Of a DNA stretch of 64,000 nucleotides, positions 9,934-20,543 are shown piece after piece (positions within the stretch are counted from its first letter, which is position 1; each line of letters starts with the position of its first letter). The notes below the pieces were generated by a model that was given only the letters and a program-made list of their open reading frames with translations, was not told the DNA's origin and made no database searches. Source of the stretch: Bartonella koehlerae C-29 (GTDB lineage Bacteria; Pseudomonadota; Alphaproteobacteria; Rhizobiales; Rhizobiaceae); assembly GCF_000706625.1 (NCBI RefSeq), contig NZ_KL407334.1, forward strand, positions 728,389 through 792,388. Direction: 5' to 3'. Position numbers and translations under genes: made by a program.

Positions 9934-11217
9934 TCAAAGGATTGATTTCTCTCGTGCAACAGCGCGCCATCCGATATCGTGGCGGACAAAGCCCTCTGGC
10001 CAATCAATACAATCAACGGCTTCATAAGCGCGTTTTTGTGCCTGCAGAATAGTTTCCCCTGTTGCTGTTATATTTAAAACACGTCCACCATTGGCAATGA
10101 GTTCTCCATTGCATAATAGAGTGCCGGCTTGAAAAACTTTCACATTAGAGAGAGCATTTGCTTTATCAAGGTTGCGGATAATAGTACCTTTTTGGGGAGA
10201 ATTTGGGTAACCTTTGGCAGCCATAACAACGGTTAAAGCAGTTTTTTCAGACCATTGAAGGGAGGTGTTTTCAAGATTTCCTCGCGCTGCTGCAAGCAGA
10301 ATCGGGAGAATATCATCCTGTAGACGCATCATTAAAACTTGGCATTCTGGATCACCAAATCGTACATTAAATTCAATTAATTCGGGTCCTTTTTTCGTTA
10401 TCATCAATCCGACGAAGAGAATACCTTTAAAAGGGTATCCCATTTGATTCATGCTATGTAGAATCGGTTCAACAATTTCTTTGAGAGTACGATTAACCAT
10501 TTCTTGGGTCATGATGGGAGCTGGTGAATAAGCTCCCATGCCACCGGTATTTGCTCCAGTATCACCATCACCCACACGTTTGTGATCTTGAGCAGATCCA
10601 AAAGGTATAGCAATTTTACCATCACAAAGGCAGAAGAAGCTTGCTTCCTCGCCTTCAAGAAAGGATTCTACAACAATTTTATTTCCTGCATCACCAAAAG
10701 TATTTTTGAGGCAGGCATCAACAGCATTAAATGCTTCTTCCATTGTCATAGCAACAACAACACCCTTTCCAGCAGCTAAGCCATCAGCTTTAATGACAAT
10801 GGGAACACCTTGTTGATGAATGTAGGCTTTAGCTTTTGCAGCATCATTAAAACATTGGTAAGTTCCTGTAGGAATGTTATTCTTACGACATAAATCTTTT
10901 GTAAAAGCTTTTGAACCTTCTAGCTGAGCAGCTTTTTGAGTAGGTCCGAATACACAAATATTAGCGTTATTAAGAGAGTCTGTTATACCCGCAACGAGTG
11001 GTGCTTCTGGTCCAACAATTACAAGGTCAATAGAGTGTGTTTTACAAAAATCAATAACGAGAGCGTGGTCATGAATATCCAAATCAATATTTTCACCCAA
11101 TTCTATGGTTGCAGGATTTCCAGGAGCGCAATATAATTTTGTAAGCATTGGAGATGCTGCTATTTTCCATGCTAAAGCATGTTCCCGTCCGCCTGAGCCG
11201 ATAAGAAGAATGTTCAT
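9934..11217 (-). CDS. purD: Phosphoribosylamine-glycine ligase
   Basis: ATP-grasp enzyme of purine synthesis joining glycine to phosphoribosylamine to make GAR. The N-terminal [20 protein letters not shown] is the classic PurD start. [16 protein letters not shown] near residues 140-155, the ATP-grasp loop [17 protein letters not shown] near residues 217-233 and [12 protein letters not shown] near 282-293 are family hallmarks. The 427-residue length is typical. It is transcribed alone, divergent from ubiA. A fragmentary ancient copy of its central region lies just downstream. Confidence 0.96.
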   Translation of the reverse strand: MNILLIGSGGREHALAWKIAASPMLTKLYCAPGNPATIELGENIDLDIHDHALVIDFCKTHSIDLVIVGPEAPLVAGITDSLNNANICVFGPTQKAAQLEGSKAFTKDLCRKNNIPTGTYQCFNDAAKAKAYIHQQGVPIVIKADGLAAGKGVVVAMTMEEAFNAVDACLKNTFGDAGNKIVVESFLEGEEASFFCLCDGKIAIPFGSAQDHKRVGDGDTGANTGGMGAYSPAPIMTQEMVNRTLKEIVEPILHSMNQMGYPFKGILFVGLMITKKGPELIEFNVRFGDPECQVLMMRLQDDILPILLAAARGNLENTSLQWSEKTALTVVMAAKGYPNSPQKGTIIRNLDKANALSNVKVFQAGTLLCNGELIANGGRVLNITATGETILQAQKRAYEAVDCIDWPEGFVRHDIGWRAVAREKSIL

Positions 11218-11308
11218 TACTTACTCCTAATACAGAAGATGATGAAATCAGTTTTCTTGTCATAAGAGTGAAATGCTTCTATCGCAAGACTAAAGGTGAA
11301 GCCATTTG

Positions 11309-12313
11309 ATGAAAAAAAATAAAAATATTACACATATTCAATCTTGTGAGAATCAGGGACGGGTTATGGATGCCTCCTCTAAACAGTGGGTCTACCATTT
11401 TCTTCCTTGCTCTGTGTGGTTTTATGCTCAATTGGCACGTTGGGATCGGCCTATCGGATGGCAGTTGTTGATGTGGCCTTGTTTCTGGTCAACAACAATG
11501 GCTTTTTTTTCTTATGAAATGCAGAGATTACCTCTTTTACCAGTGTTAATGGATTGGTTCTGGTATCTCTTTCTTTTTTTTCTGGGTTCTATAGCTATGC
11601 GGGGTGCAGGATGTACTTGGAACGATCTTATTGATCACAAAATTGATTCTCAGGTAGAGAGAACACGTTCTCGTCCGTTACCAACAGGTCATGTGAGTCG
11701 ATTTCAGGCAAAAGTTTTCATATTAGTGCAATGTTTGGTTGGTTTAGGCATCTTATCGCAATTTAATAGGTTTAGTTTTTTTCTGGGCATCTCGTCATTG
11801 GTAGCGGTTGCATTGTATCCTTTTATGAAACGCGTAACGTATTGGCCGCAGTTTTTTTTGGGTGTTGCATTTAATTGGGGAGCATTAATGGGGTGGGCAG
11901 TAGTGTGTGGAAGTTTGAGTTGGGCACCAATCTTACTGTATATGGGATCAATCTTATGGACGATAGGGTATGATACAATTTACGCGCATCAAGATAAGGA
12001 GGATGATGCTACTGTTGGTGTATTTTCCACAGCACTTCTCTTTGGTGAAGGTACCAAGTGTGCTTTGGTATGTTTGTATAGTGGTTTTTTAGTGTTCGTC
12101 AGCTTAGCGTTTTATTTGGCGCAAGCCCCTTTCGTTAGTTTTTTGGGGCTTTTTGTGGCAAGCATTCATATGTTTACTCAAATTAAAGTTATTGATATAG
12201 ATAACAGTTCACAATGCCTAAAGCTCTTTAAATCAAATTCATTTATTGGTTTTGTGATTTTTTTTGGTCTAGTATGCGGTGGTATAGGGATGGTACTTTA
12301 TCCTACAGTTTAG
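11309..12313 (+). CDS. ubiA: 4-hydroxybenzoate polyprenyltransferase
   Basis: Integral-membrane aromatic prenyltransferase that joins the polyprenyl tail (made by IspB) to 4-hydroxybenzoate in ubiquinone synthesis. Both aspartate-rich sites are present: NDLIDHKIDSQVERTRSRPLPTG around residues 107-129, and YDTIYAHQDKEDD around residues 219-231. The remaining sequence is a series of hydrophobic helices. The start is placed at ATG 11309 rather than the TTG one codon upstream, with AAGGTGAA as the ribosome site. The family resemblance to ctaB at 25 kb is clear, but the motifs here fit UbiA. It is 334 residues and divergent from purD. Confidence 0.93.
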   Translation: MKKNKNITHIQSCENQGRVMDASSKQWVYHFLPCSVWFYAQLARWDRPIGWQLLMWPCFWSTTMAFFSYEMQRLPLLPVLMDWFWYLFLFFLGSIAMRGAGCTWNDLIDHKIDSQVERTRSRPLPTGHVSRFQAKVFILVQCLVGLGILSQFNRFSFFLGISSLVAVALYPFMKRVTYWPQFFLGVAFNWGALMGWAVVCGSLSWAPILLYMGSILWTIGYDTIYAHQDKEDDATVGVFSTALLFGEGTKCALVCLYSGFLVFVSLAFYLAQAPFVSFLGLFVASIHMFTQIKVIDIDNSSQCLKLFKSNSFIGFVIFFGLVCGGIGMVLYPTV

Positions 12314-12915
12314 CAACACAAGATGATAAATCATGTGTTCCATGATGGTAAAAGTGAAGGGAATGAAGAGCGAAGGATGCCATTATTGATTTTAAAATTT
12401 GTTATTTCAATTTTAAAATTCCTTCTCATGTAAAATTACCATCTTATTGCATTTTCGCGATTTCTAGAAAAAAGCTAAAAACAGGCTTAAAATGTGATGT
12501 CTCAATTAACCACCATGTCTCCTTAATGCAAGCTGTTTATTTCTAATCACCTTATCTAGTTTTTTTTTTGAACTAAAGCATTTAATTGGATAAGCTCTGT
12601 AATTGTAGCCTCTCTTCAAGTGGTACAATTGGCAAAAGATTATTATCACATAAGCTTTGTGTAAAGAATGTATTTCTTCGATTTCAATTGAAATCAATGG
12701 TTCACTCTTATTTTTTCAAATAAATCGTTTCACCGTTATGAAAATAAGTTGATTTGTAAAGATAATTTATCGTTTTGCAACTTGAATCAGAGAACTTAAT
12801 ACCGTAAGATTTTCTCATCTTAAATCTGTTTATGCTGAATCAATTAAAATTACCACCTTACATATCACGAGCAGGATTGGCGTGTGGATAAAAAACTATT
12901 AAGAAAGGAGTAAAA
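12314..12915. other. Intergenic stretch after ubiA
   Basis: About 600 bases with no gene I can support. A hairpin-like sequence (aacacaagatgat / atcatgtgtt, 12316-12341) directly after the ubiA stop could end transcription but lacks a clear T-run. A 63-codon minus-strand frame at 12506-12697 has no recognisable content. Confidence 0.35.
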
Positions 12916-13044
12916 ATGCCTTTAATAAAACGTCTAAATGCAAGGGCTTTAGCAATATTGGGAGCTGGTAAATATAATGATGGTTTCGTCTTGCTCCTTC
13001 ATAAGAAAACAAAGTTTTCATTCTTTGAAAGTTTGGAGAATTAA
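12916..13044 (+). pseudogene. Truncated integrase N-terminus (DUF4102/P4-type)
   Basis: A 42-codon frame starting at ATG 12916 with an excellent ribosome site (AAAGGAG, 5 bases before the start). The peptide starts MPLIKRLNARALAILGAGKY, followed by NDGFVLLLHKK. This matches the opening of P4-family tyrosine recombinases (the arm-binding domain: NxLTARxVxTxxPGKYxDGxGLxL). It stops at 13042-13044 inside the end of pdxH, which lies on the other strand. Nothing of the catalytic domain follows, so this is the amputated start of an integrase whose remainder has been deleted. It is a different type from the integrase remnants at 4.2 and 55.8 kb. Confidence 0.6.
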
Positions 13045-13664
13045 GGATAGAGTTTTTGCCTTTTCCAATCGATCTGTTCAACAGAATCGCGTGTAAAAAG
13101 TAGGCGATCATGTAAACGGAATGGGCGGTCACACCAAAATTCAATAGAAAGAGGCTTAACACGGAAACCAGACCAATAAGGTGGGCGTGGGATATTACCT
13201 ACTGCATAACGCGTAGTATATTGAGCAATTGCTTTTTCGAGTACAAAACGGCTTTCTAATGGCTGAGATTGTTTAGAAGCCCACGCACCGATTCGACTAC
13301 CACGTGATCGTGATTGGAAATAGGCATCTGCTTCCTGAGTAGTGACTTTTTCAACAATTCCCCGAATTCTAACCTGCCGGCGGAGTGATTTCCAATGAAA
13401 AACTAAGGATGCTTTCATTGATTTTAAAATTTCTTGTCCTTTAGGGCTTTCATAGTTGGTATAGAAGACAAAACCTTTGGGACTGAAGTCTTTAAGAAGA
13501 ACCATACGAACATTCGGTAAGCCTGTTGTATCAACTGTTGCTAACGCCATAGCGTTATAGTCATTTATTTCGCTCACTTTTGCTTCTTCAAGCCATTTTT
13601 CGAAGAGCGCAAAAGGTTTTTGTATTTGCATAGAGTCATTGTCTGTTTGTACTGTGTTGCTCAT
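13041..13664 (-). CDS. pdxH: Pyridoxamine/pyridoxine 5'-phosphate oxidase
   Basis: FMN-dependent oxidase that makes pyridoxal phosphate from PNP or PMP. The 207-residue protein has [20 protein letters not shown] at 33-52, the FMN-binding segment [37 protein letters not shown], and the C-terminal [17 protein letters not shown] with the final RLYP-like QKLYP. All are family hallmarks. Its last four bases overlap the end of the truncated integrase on the other strand. It is divergent from the DnaJ-family gene. Confidence 0.95.
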   Translation of the reverse strand: MSNTVQTDNDSMQIQKPFALFEKWLEEAKVSEINDYNAMALATVDTTGLPNVRMVLLKDFSPKGFVFYTNYESPKGQEILKSMKASLVFHWKSLRRQVRIRGIVEKVTTQEADAYFQSRSRGSRIGAWASKQSQPLESRFVLEKAIAQYTTRYAVGNIPRPPYWSGFRVKPLSIEFWCDRPFRLHDRLLFTRDSVEQIDWKRQKLYP

Positions 13665-13971
13665 AGTATCTCCGAATGTCAGTGAGCAAGCGTGAGGATT
13701 AGAATTTAATTTATTTTACCATCGAAAATTAAAGAGCTGTTTTTTTCTATTTCAAAAATTCACTTCCGTTATATTTTTAGTATCTTAATTATTTTCTCTT
13801 TAGCATAGAATATAAGTGCTATAGTAAAAAATATCTATTTTATCTGGTATTTTAGTTACTTTATAGACATATAAAGAGAGAGAAATGTTATTATCTAAAA
13901 GTGACTGTTGAAGCTGTGAGGGATATTGAATAACGTATCAGTTGATATTTTGAAAATGAAAAGAGGGTAAT
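13665..13971. other. Divergent promoter region between pdxH and dnaJ-like gene
   Basis: About 300 AT-rich bases separating two divergent genes. GAGGGTAAT before 13972 is the ribosome site for the DnaJ gene. No CIRCE-type heat-shock inverted repeat is visible. Confidence 0.35.
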
Positions 13972-14874
13972 ATGCGTGATCCCTATACAATTCTGGGTGT
14001 GGCCCGTACCGCAAAACCTCAAGAAATTAAATCAGCATTCAGAAGATTAGCAAAGAAATATCATCCAGATCATAATGTGGATGATGCAAAGGCTAAGGAA
14101 AAATTTTCTGAAATTAATCAAGCGTATGAGATTATAGGCAATAAAGATAAAAAAGCACAATTTGATCGTGGTGAAATTAATATGGAGGGAAAACCGCTTT
14201 ATCAAACCTACGGTGTTGGTGAAAATTTTAGCAATAGACACAATCCTTTTTCAGGAGGAGCAAAGGGATTTGATTTTGGTTCTTCAGGTGGCGCAGGTTT
14301 TGATCCGAGCGATATTTTTCGCGATCTGTTTGGCAGAGGAGGGGGCTTTTCAAATTCTGCACAATATAATCGCTCCCAACAGGGTACTCATGTTCGTGCC
14401 AATCTTACGGTAACGTTAGAGCAGATGGTTGGTGTAGAAAAGGTAGAAGCCGTTTTTCCTAGTGGGAAAAAGTTAAAAATTAAGCTTCCAGACTATGTTG
14501 AAGATGGACAAACTATTCGTTTAAAAGGTCAGGGAGAAGAGGTGGCTTATGGGCAAGCAGGAGATGCATTGGTAACCATTCATATTCAAAAACATCCTCG
14601 TTTGCGGGTTGAAGGAAGGGCTCTCCATCTTGATTTACCAGTTCCCCTTAGACATGCTGTTTTAGGAGCAAAAGAAGAAATTGAGACTTTGGAGGGACGT
14701 GTAGTCTTGACGATTCCTGCTTGGTCGAGTTCTGACCGTGTTTTACGGCTGAAAGGGAAAGGACTTCGTTTAAAAAATGGCAACAGAGACGATCTTTATG
14801 TGCATGTTCGTGTCATGTTGCCGGAAGGGGGAGATTCTGCATTAGAGCAGTTTTTGCAAATGCAAAAAGGATAA
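13972..14874 (+). CDS. DnaJ-family co-chaperone (CbpA/DnaJ class B type)
   Basis: J-domain protein of 300 residues. The J domain at residues 1-66 contains the YHPDHN tripeptide HPD at about 32-34, which stimulates DnaK ATPase. A glycine/phenylalanine-rich linker follows (about 75-130). The C-terminal peptide-binding domain then runs directly on without the four-cysteine zinc module, so this is a class B (CbpA-like) protein rather than canonical DnaJ. The C-terminal domain contains [20 protein letters not shown] and [16 protein letters not shown]. It precedes fabI by about 110 bases in the same direction. Confidence 0.9.
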   Translation: MRDPYTILGVARTAKPQEIKSAFRRLAKKYHPDHNVDDAKAKEKFSEINQAYEIIGNKDKKAQFDRGEINMEGKPLYQTYGVGENFSNRHNPFSGGAKGFDFGSSGGAGFDPSDIFRDLFGRGGGFSNSAQYNRSQQGTHVRANLTVTLEQMVGVEKVEAVFPSGKKLKIKLPDYVEDGQTIRLKGQGEEVAYGQAGDALVTIHIQKHPRLRVEGRALHLDLPVPLRHAVLGAKEEIETLEGRVVLTIPAWSSSDRVLRLKGKGLRLKNGNRDDLYVHVRVMLPEGGDSALEQFLQMQKG

Positions 14875-14984
14875 TTTGTAAGATATATTTGTTTGATTTG
14901 AAAGCAATTGCTTGAAGAAAAAGTTGACCTATGTCATAGGCAGGTAAATAATTGTTAATTTTAAGTAGCAACAGGGCAATGCTA

Positions 14985-15803
14985 ATGGCTAAGGGTAATG
15001 GTTTATTGTACGGCAAGCGTGGTTTAATTTTGGGATTAGCCAATAATCGTTCTATCGCTTGGGGGATAGCTAAAGCGGCGAATAATGCGGGTGCAGAGCT
15101 TGCTTTTACCTATCAAGGTGAGGCGATGAAAAAGCGTGTTGAGCCTTTGGCTGAAGAAGTAAAAGGTTTTGTTTGTGGTCATTGTGATGTTTCTGATGGT
15201 GCATCCATTGATGCGGTCTTTAACACAATAGAGAAGAAATGGGGTAAGCTTGATTTTTTAGTTCATGCTATTGGTTTTTCTAATAAAGAAGAATTAAGTG
15301 GTCGTTATGTAGATATAAGCGAATCGAATTTTATGATGACCATGAATATTTCTGTTTATTCCTTAACGGCTTTAACAAAGCGTGTAGAACAATTGATGTC
15401 GGATGGCGGTTCAATTTTAACGCTGACTTATTATGGTGCAGAAAAGGTTGTTCCCAATTATAACGTTATGGGAGTTGCAAAAGCAGCTCTTGAAGCGAGC
15501 GTGAAATATCTGGCAGTGGATTTAGGTCCTAAGCATATTCGTGTGAATGCTATATCTGCTGGACCAATCAAAACCTTAGCTGCTTCTGGCATTGGTGATT
15601 TTCGTTATATTTTAAAATGGAATGAATATAACGCTCCTTTACGTCGTACGGTAACAATTGAAGAGGTTGGTGATTCTGCTCTTTATTTACTTTCGGATTT
15701 GTCTCGTTCTGTTACCGGTGAAGTGCATCATGTGGATTCAGGTTATAACATCATAGGTATGAAAGCTGTTGATGCACCAGATATTTCCGTCGTTAAAGAA
15801 TAA
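14985..15803 (+). CDS. fabI: Enoyl-[acyl-carrier-protein] reductase (NADH)
   Basis: Short-chain dehydrogenase that completes each cycle of type II fatty acid elongation. GLILGLANNRSIAWGIAKAA near residues 11-30 is the FabI-type nucleotide loop. The catalytic pair is the Y-x6-K of YNVMGVAKAALEAS (about residues 158-171), preceded by LTLTYYGAEKVVPN. ISAGPIKTLAASGI follows. The ATG at 14985 is preferred over the TTG at 14952 and the ATG at 14979 because AGGG lies at a proper distance and family members begin MxKGxGL. It has about 272 residues and is followed by aroC. Confidence 0.95.
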   Translation: MAKGNGLLYGKRGLILGLANNRSIAWGIAKAANNAGAELAFTYQGEAMKKRVEPLAEEVKGFVCGHCDVSDGASIDAVFNTIEKKWGKLDFLVHAIGFSNKEELSGRYVDISESNFMMTMNISVYSLTALTKRVEQLMSDGGSILTLTYYGAEKVVPNYNVMGVAKAALEASVKYLAVDLGPKHIRVNAISAGPIKTLAASGIGDFRYILKWNEYNAPLRRTVTIEEVGDSALYLLSDLSRSVTGEVHHVDSGYNIIGMKAVDAPDISVVKE

Positions 15804-15933
15804 AGTTTTATGAGACGGTGGTGATTTAACCGAATTAAAAACGTCCAAAGGTGTTTTAAGATGGAGGCTATTTGTATAGAGCTTGATATATGCTCTATCT
15901 GCATATATCTGACAGAGAAACGAGTCATTTTTT

Positions 15934-17034
15934 ATGTCACATAATACATTTGGTCATTTATTTCGTGTAACAACATGGGGTGAAAGTCATGGTAAGGCTT
16001 TTGGTTGTGTCATCGATGGTTGTCCTCCAGGCATTACTTTTACTCTTTCAGATATCCAATCTTACCTTAATAAACGTAAACCAGGACAATCCAAATACAC
16101 GACGCAGCGCCGAGAGTTGGATCAAGTAGAAGCACTTTCAGGAGTTATTGTTCAGGACGATGGGATGACATTCGTGACAACAGGAACACCAATTTCTCTG
16201 TTGATTCGAAATATGGATCAGCGTTCTAAGGATTATAGTGCAATAGTTCATCAGTATCGTCCAGGACATGCAGATTATACGTATGATGTTAAGTATGGTA
16301 TCCGTGATTTTCGAGGTGGCGGACGTTCTTCAGCACGTGAAACAGCAGCACGTGTTGCAGCAGGTGCTGTTGCTCGTAAAATTATTCCTGGTTTGATTGT
16401 ACGGGGAGCTGTGATAGCAATTGGTCCTCATACGATTAATCGCAATCGTTGGAGCTGGTCAGAGGTTGATAACAATCCTTTTTTTACGCCTGATGTAGAG
16501 ATGGTGCAGGTTTTTAGTGATTATATCGATAAAGTTCGTAAAGATGGTTCATCTGTTGGGGCTGTTGTTGAGATTATTGCAGAAAATGTTCCAGCAGGTT
16601 TAGGAGCACCTATTTACGCGAAACTTGATCAGGATATCGCATCATTACTTATGTCGATTAATGCGGTGAAAGGTGTCGAAATAGGTGATGGTTTTGCAGC
16701 AGCACGCTTGACAGGAGAAGAAAATGCAGATGAAATGCGGATGGGGAGTGATGGAAAACCGCTCTTTTTATCCAATCACGCTGGTGGTATTTTAGGCGGA
16801 ATATCGAGTGGACAGCCAATTGTTGCACGTTTTGCAGTAAAGCCTACGTCATCAATTTTGATTCCTCGTCGTTCAATTGATGTTGATGGAAATGATGTAG
16901 ATGTTATAACGAAGGGGCGTCATGATCCATGTGTTGGGATTCGTGCTGTTCCTGTTGGTGAAGCAATGGTGGCTTGTGCTCTTGCGGATCATTATCTCAG
17001 GCATCGCGGCCAGGTTGGGTGCTTCGAAGGGTGA
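15934..17034 (+). CDS. aroC: Chorismate synthase
   Basis: FMN-requiring lyase that makes chorismate from EPSP, the last shared step to aromatic amino acids, folate and the 4-hydroxybenzoate used by Ubi[20 protein letters not shown] at residues 17-35 is the first PROSITE-type signature. [33 protein letters not shown] at about 110-142 is the second, and [19 protein letters not shown] follows near the end. The 366-residue length is typical. The ribB start is only 3 bases after the aroC stop, so the two are co-transcribed. Confidence 0.96.
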   Translation: MSHNTFGHLFRVTTWGESHGKAFGCVIDGCPPGITFTLSDIQSYLNKRKPGQSKYTTQRRELDQVEALSGVIVQDDGMTFVTTGTPISLLIRNMDQRSKDYSAIVHQYRPGHADYTYDVKYGIRDFRGGGRSSARETAARVAAGAVARKIIPGLIVRGAVIAIGPHTINRNRWSWSEVDNNPFFTPDVEMVQVFSDYIDKVRKDGSSVGAVVEIIAENVPAGLGAPIYAKLDQDIASLLMSINAVKGVEIGDGFAAARLTGEENADEMRMGSDGKPLFLSNHAGGILGGISSGQPIVARFAVKPTSSILIPRRSIDVDGNDVDVITKGRHDPCVGIRAVPVGEAMVACALADHYLRHRGQVGCFEG

Positions 17035-17037
17035 GTA

Positions 17038-18144
17038 ATGACGTATGATCAAAAAAAAATTGTTTCTGCACTTCGCGCTTTTGAACGCGGTGAAATTGTG
17101 GTGGTTACAGATGATGATGACCGTGAAAACGAAGGTGATTTGATTGTTGCCGCTGTTCATTGCACAGAAGAAAAGATGGCATTTATCATTCGCCATACAA
17201 CTGGTATTGTTTGTGCTCCTATGCCAAAAGAAGAAGCGCAACGGTTTAATCTTACTCCTATGGTATTAGATAATAATTCAGCACATCGTACCCAATTTAC
17301 TGTAACTGTTGATTTTAAACATGGAACAACAACAGGGATTTCAGCGCACGACCGTACATTAGCGGTGCGTAATCTTGCTAATTTGAATGCTGGTGCGAGC
17401 GATTTTATCCGTCCAGGACATATTTTCCCGTTGATTGCGCATGAAGGGGGAGTTCTCATGCGTTCAGGCCACACGGAGGCAGCTGTTGATTTATGTAAAT
17501 TGGCTGGCTTGCCACCAGTTGGTGTTATTGGTGAATTGGTCAATGATGACGGTAGCGTGAAACATGGAGATGAAGTTACAAAATTTGCACAAGAGAATCA
17601 GTTGCATGTCATAACAGTTGCAGATCTGATTGCTTATCGCCAACGTAAGGAAATGTTGATCCAGCATGTTGGAGAAATGCATATTGAAACATCAGTAGGT
17701 CCAGCTGTTGTTCAAAGTTATCAACTTCCTTGGGAAGCTGTGCAACACGTTGCAATCATTTTTGGTGACATTCGTGACGGTGAGGATATTCCTGTGCGCT
17801 TGCATCGTGAAAATATTATAAACGATGTTTTCGGTCAAACTTCAGATATTTTAGAGATCATGCGGCGTATGATGGAAAAAGAAAAACGTGGTGTGTTTGT
17901 TTATTTGCGTGAAGGATCTGTTGGTGTACAATCAGCTGGTAGCAGTCAGGCACTGGCAATGAGGGGGTTAGAAAACCATACCAAAGCGATTGAACGTGAA
18001 GAAGAATGGCGCCAAATTGGTTTAGGATCGCAAATTTTAAAACATTTAGGGGTTAGTTCTGTTATTCTTTATGCTTCTAAAGAGCGTTACTATGTAGGTT
18101 TGGAAGGTTTTGGAATTCGTATATCCAGAACAGATATTTTATGA
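17038..18144 (+). CDS. ribB: 3,4-dihydroxy-2-butanone-4-phosphate synthase with degenerate GTP cyclohydrolase II domain
   Basis: The N-terminal 205 residues are a complete RibB domain: [18 protein letters not shown] near 22-39, TTGIVCAP, and [16 protein letters not shown] near 142-157. It converts ribulose-5-phosphate to the four-carbon riboflavin precursor. The C-terminal 160 residues have RibA-like ancestry ([32 protein letters not shown]). They lack the zinc-binding cysteine cluster of GTP cyclohydrolase II (C-SE-C-x-GD-FGS-R-CDC), so that activity is not expected. This RibB-plus-degenerate-RibA form is known in alphaproteobacteria. It sits between aroC and xseB in an operon-like run. Confidence 0.9.
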   Translation: MTYDQKKIVSALRAFERGEIVVVTDDDDRENEGDLIVAAVHCTEEKMAFIIRHTTGIVCAPMPKEEAQRFNLTPMVLDNNSAHRTQFTVTVDFKHGTTTGISAHDRTLAVRNLANLNAGASDFIRPGHIFPLIAHEGGVLMRSGHTEAAVDLCKLAGLPPVGVIGELVNDDGSVKHGDEVTKFAQENQLHVITVADLIAYRQRKEMLIQHVGEMHIETSVGPAVVQSYQLPWEAVQHVAIIFGDIRDGEDIPVRLHRENIINDVFGQTSDILEIMRRMMEKEKRGVFVYLREGSVGVQSAGSSQALAMRGLENHTKAIEREEEWRQIGLGSQILKHLGVSSVILYASKERYYVGLEGFGIRISRTDIL

Positions 18145-18151
18145 GGATCAC

Positions 18152-18406
18152 ATGAAACAAGAGATACAAAAGGGAGATGTTACTACATTAAGTTTTGAAC
18201 AAGCGCTCAAACAACTTGAAGTAATTGTTGAGAATTTGGAACGTGGGGACGTACCTTTAGAACAATCAATTGATATTTATGAACGTGGTGAAGCTCTTAA
18301 AAAACATTGCGAGAAACTCTTGAAAGCTGCAGAAGTTAAAGTTGAGAAGATTCAACTTTCAGAGGAAGATTCTCCAGAAGGATTAGAACCTCTTGATTCT
18401 GAATAA
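18152..18406 (+). CDS. xseB: Exodeoxyribonuclease VII small subunit
   Basis: Small helical subunit of exonuclease VII, which degrades single-stranded DNA together with XseA (not in this window). [20 protein letters not shown] and [20 protein letters not shown] are the family signatures. I use ATG 18152, just after a GAGGA ribosome site and 7 bases past the ribB stop, rather than an earlier in-frame start inside ribB. This gives 84 residues, the usual size. dxs follows after about 210 bases, the arrangement usual in Rhizobiales. Confidence 0.94.
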   Translation: MKQEIQKGDVTTLSFEQALKQLEVIVENLERGDVPLEQSIDIYERGEALKKHCEKLLKAAEVKVEKIQLSEEDSPEGLEPLDSE

Positions 18407-18619
18407 TGCTAAATATTTAGAATATTTAATGCAAGTTTATAGGAAGCACGTTTTATCGGTTTCTTTTTTATGAAATGAATTAAAAATGAGAAAATCTGTA
18501 AATAATTCCATAAAGATAAAGTATTCGAATAAAATGCATCACACTATAAACGAAAGAGTGAAGAAGGCTTATCACTTACCATTTCATTCTCTTGATAAAA
18601 TAGTATTAGGGAGTTTTTT

Positions 18620-20542
18620 TTGTCTCAGACATTGACGCCATTGCTTGATCGTATTTGTTTACCACAAGATTTACGGGCATTGCCTGAGTCTGATTTGGCG
18701 CGGTTAGCTGATGAGTTGCGTTCAGAAACAATTGATACGGTTTCCGTAACAGGTGGTCATCTTGGTGCTGGACTTGGCGTTGTTGAGCTTACTATTGCAT
18801 TGCATTATGTTTTTAATACCCCTGAGGATAGGATTATTTGGGATGTTGGTCATCAAGCTTATCCGCATAAAATTTTAACGGGGCGTAGAGAGAAAATTCG
18901 CACATTGCGTCAAGAGGGGGGATTATCAGGTTTTACAAAGCGTTCAGAAAGTGTGTATGATCCATTTGGTGCGGGGCATTCTTCTACTTCTATTTCAGCT
19001 GGTCTTGGTATGGCAGTAGCAAGTGCTTTAAAAGCAGAGACAAGAAGAAACATTGTTGCAGTGATTGGTGATGGCGCTATGTCTGCTGGTATGGCATATG
19101 AAGCGATGAATAACGCTGGTGCTTTGGATGCACGTTTGATTGTTGTCCTTAATGATAATGATATGTCTATTGCACCACCAACAGGTGCTATGAGTGCTCA
19201 TCTTGCACGATTGGTTTCTCGTCCTGCTTACCGTAGTTTGCGCGAACGGGTAAAGGTATTAGGTAAAAAATTGCCAAAGTTCTTTTTAGACAAAGCACGT
19301 CGTTCAGAGGAATTTGCACGTGGTTTTTTAGTTGGAGGAACTTTGTTTGAAGAGCTTGGCTTTTACTATGTTGGACCAATAAATGGTCACAATTTGAAGC
19401 ATTTATTACCTGTTTTAAAGAATGTTCGCGAATATCCTACCGGTCCTGTTTTGATACATGTGGTTACGCATAAGGGCAAGGGATATGCACCTGCGGAAGC
19501 GTCATTGGATAAATATCATGGTGTTAATCGTTTTGATATTATAACAGGTAAACAGGTTAAAGCATCAAGCAATGTTCTTCCCTATACTAAAGTATTTTCT
19601 AAAGCTTTAAGAGAAGAAGCCAGTTATGATAATAAGATTGTTGCTATAACAGCGGCAATGCCAACAGGAACGGGTCTTGATTTTTTCGCTGAAAAATTTC
19701 CTGAAAGAATGTTTGATGTTGGTATCGCTGAGCAGCATGCAGTAACTTTTGCTGCTGGCATGGCCTGTGAAGGCTACAAACCTTTTGTCGCGATTTATTC
19801 TACTTTTTTGCAGCGCGCTTATGATCAGATTATCCACGATGTATCGATTCAAAAGTTACCTGTACGTTTTGCGATTGATCGAGCTGGTTTTGTAGGCGCA
19901 GATGGCGCGACGCACGCTGGCAGTTTTGATATTGTTTTTTTGACTACTCTGCCTGAATTTGTTGTTATGGCGCCTTCTGATGAAATGGAACTGATGCATA
20001 TGGTACGTACCGCTGCGGCTTATGATCAGGGGCCAATTTCCTTTCGTTATCCGCGTGGCGAAGGGATTGGCATGGATTTACCGCAGCGCGGTGAGATATT
20101 AGAGATTGGTAAAGGGCGTATTCTGCGTGAGGGAAACAGGATAGCTTTGGTTTGTTTTGGAACGCGGATGTCAGAAGTGTTGGTGGCTGCTGATGCGTTG
20201 AGTACGGAGGGATTGTCTACGACGGTTGCAGATGCACGGTTTGCAAAGCCTTTAGATAAAGATTTGATGCGTCGTTTAGCACGTGAGCATGAAGTATTAG
20301 TGACAATTGAAGAAGGCGCAATAGGTGGATTTGGAGCGCACTTATTACAATTTTTGGCGCAAGAAGGGCTTTTAGAACATGGTTTGAAAGTTCGCACATT
20401 AAAGCTTCCTGATGAATATTTGAACCATGGTTCACAAGAGAAAGTTCTTTCGCGTATAGGCCTTGATGCTGTTGGTATTGTCAATACGGTTTTTTCTGCT
20501 TTAGGATGCAAGATTCGGACAGTGCAGAAAATTCGAGTATGA
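18620..20542 (+). CDS. dxs: 1-deoxy-D-xylulose-5-phosphate synthase
   Basis: Thiamine-diphosphate enzyme that joins pyruvate and glyceraldehyde-3-phosphate at the first step of the MEP isoprenoid pathway, feeding ispE, ispH, ispB, ubiA and ctaB seen in this window. [20 protein letters not shown] is at residues 42-61, and [16 protein letters not shown] follows. The ThDP motif [18 protein letters not shown] runs from about 153 to 170, and [17 protein letters not shown] near 370 starts the transketolase pyrimidine domain. The start is TTG 18620, after AGGGAG. The 640-residue length is normal. The tlyA start lies one base after its stop. Confidence 0.95.
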   Translation: MSQTLTPLLDRICLPQDLRALPESDLARLADELRSETIDTVSVTGGHLGAGLGVVELTIALHYVFNTPEDRIIWDVGHQAYPHKILTGRREKIRTLRQEGGLSGFTKRSESVYDPFGAGHSSTSISAGLGMAVASALKAETRRNIVAVIGDGAMSAGMAYEAMNNAGALDARLIVVLNDNDMSIAPPTGAMSAHLARLVSRPAYRSLRERVKVLGKKLPKFFLDKARRSEEFARGFLVGGTLFEELGFYYVGPINGHNLKHLLPVLKNVREYPTGPVLIHVVTHKGKGYAPAEASLDKYHGVNRFDIITGKQVKASSNVLPYTKVFSKALREEASYDNKIVAITAAMPTGTGLDFFAEKFPERMFDVGIAEQHAVTFAAGMACEGYKPFVAIYSTFLQRAYDQIIHDVSIQKLPVRFAIDRAGFVGADGATHAGSFDIVFLTTLPEFVVMAPSDEMELMHMVRTAAAYDQGPISFRYPRGEGIGMDLPQRGEILEIGKGRILREGNRIALVCFGTRMSEVLVAADALSTEGLSTTVADARFAKPLDKDLMRRLAREHEVLVTIEEGAIGGFGAHLLQFLAQEGLLEHGLKVRTLKLPDEYLNHGSQEKVLSRIGLDAVGIVNTVFSALGCKIRTVQKIRV

Positions 20543-20543
20543 G

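Noticed and set aside
12506-12697. 63-codon minus-strand frame after ubiA
   Set aside because: I considered a DUF465-type small protein, but the helical pattern does not fit and the frame has no ribosome site.
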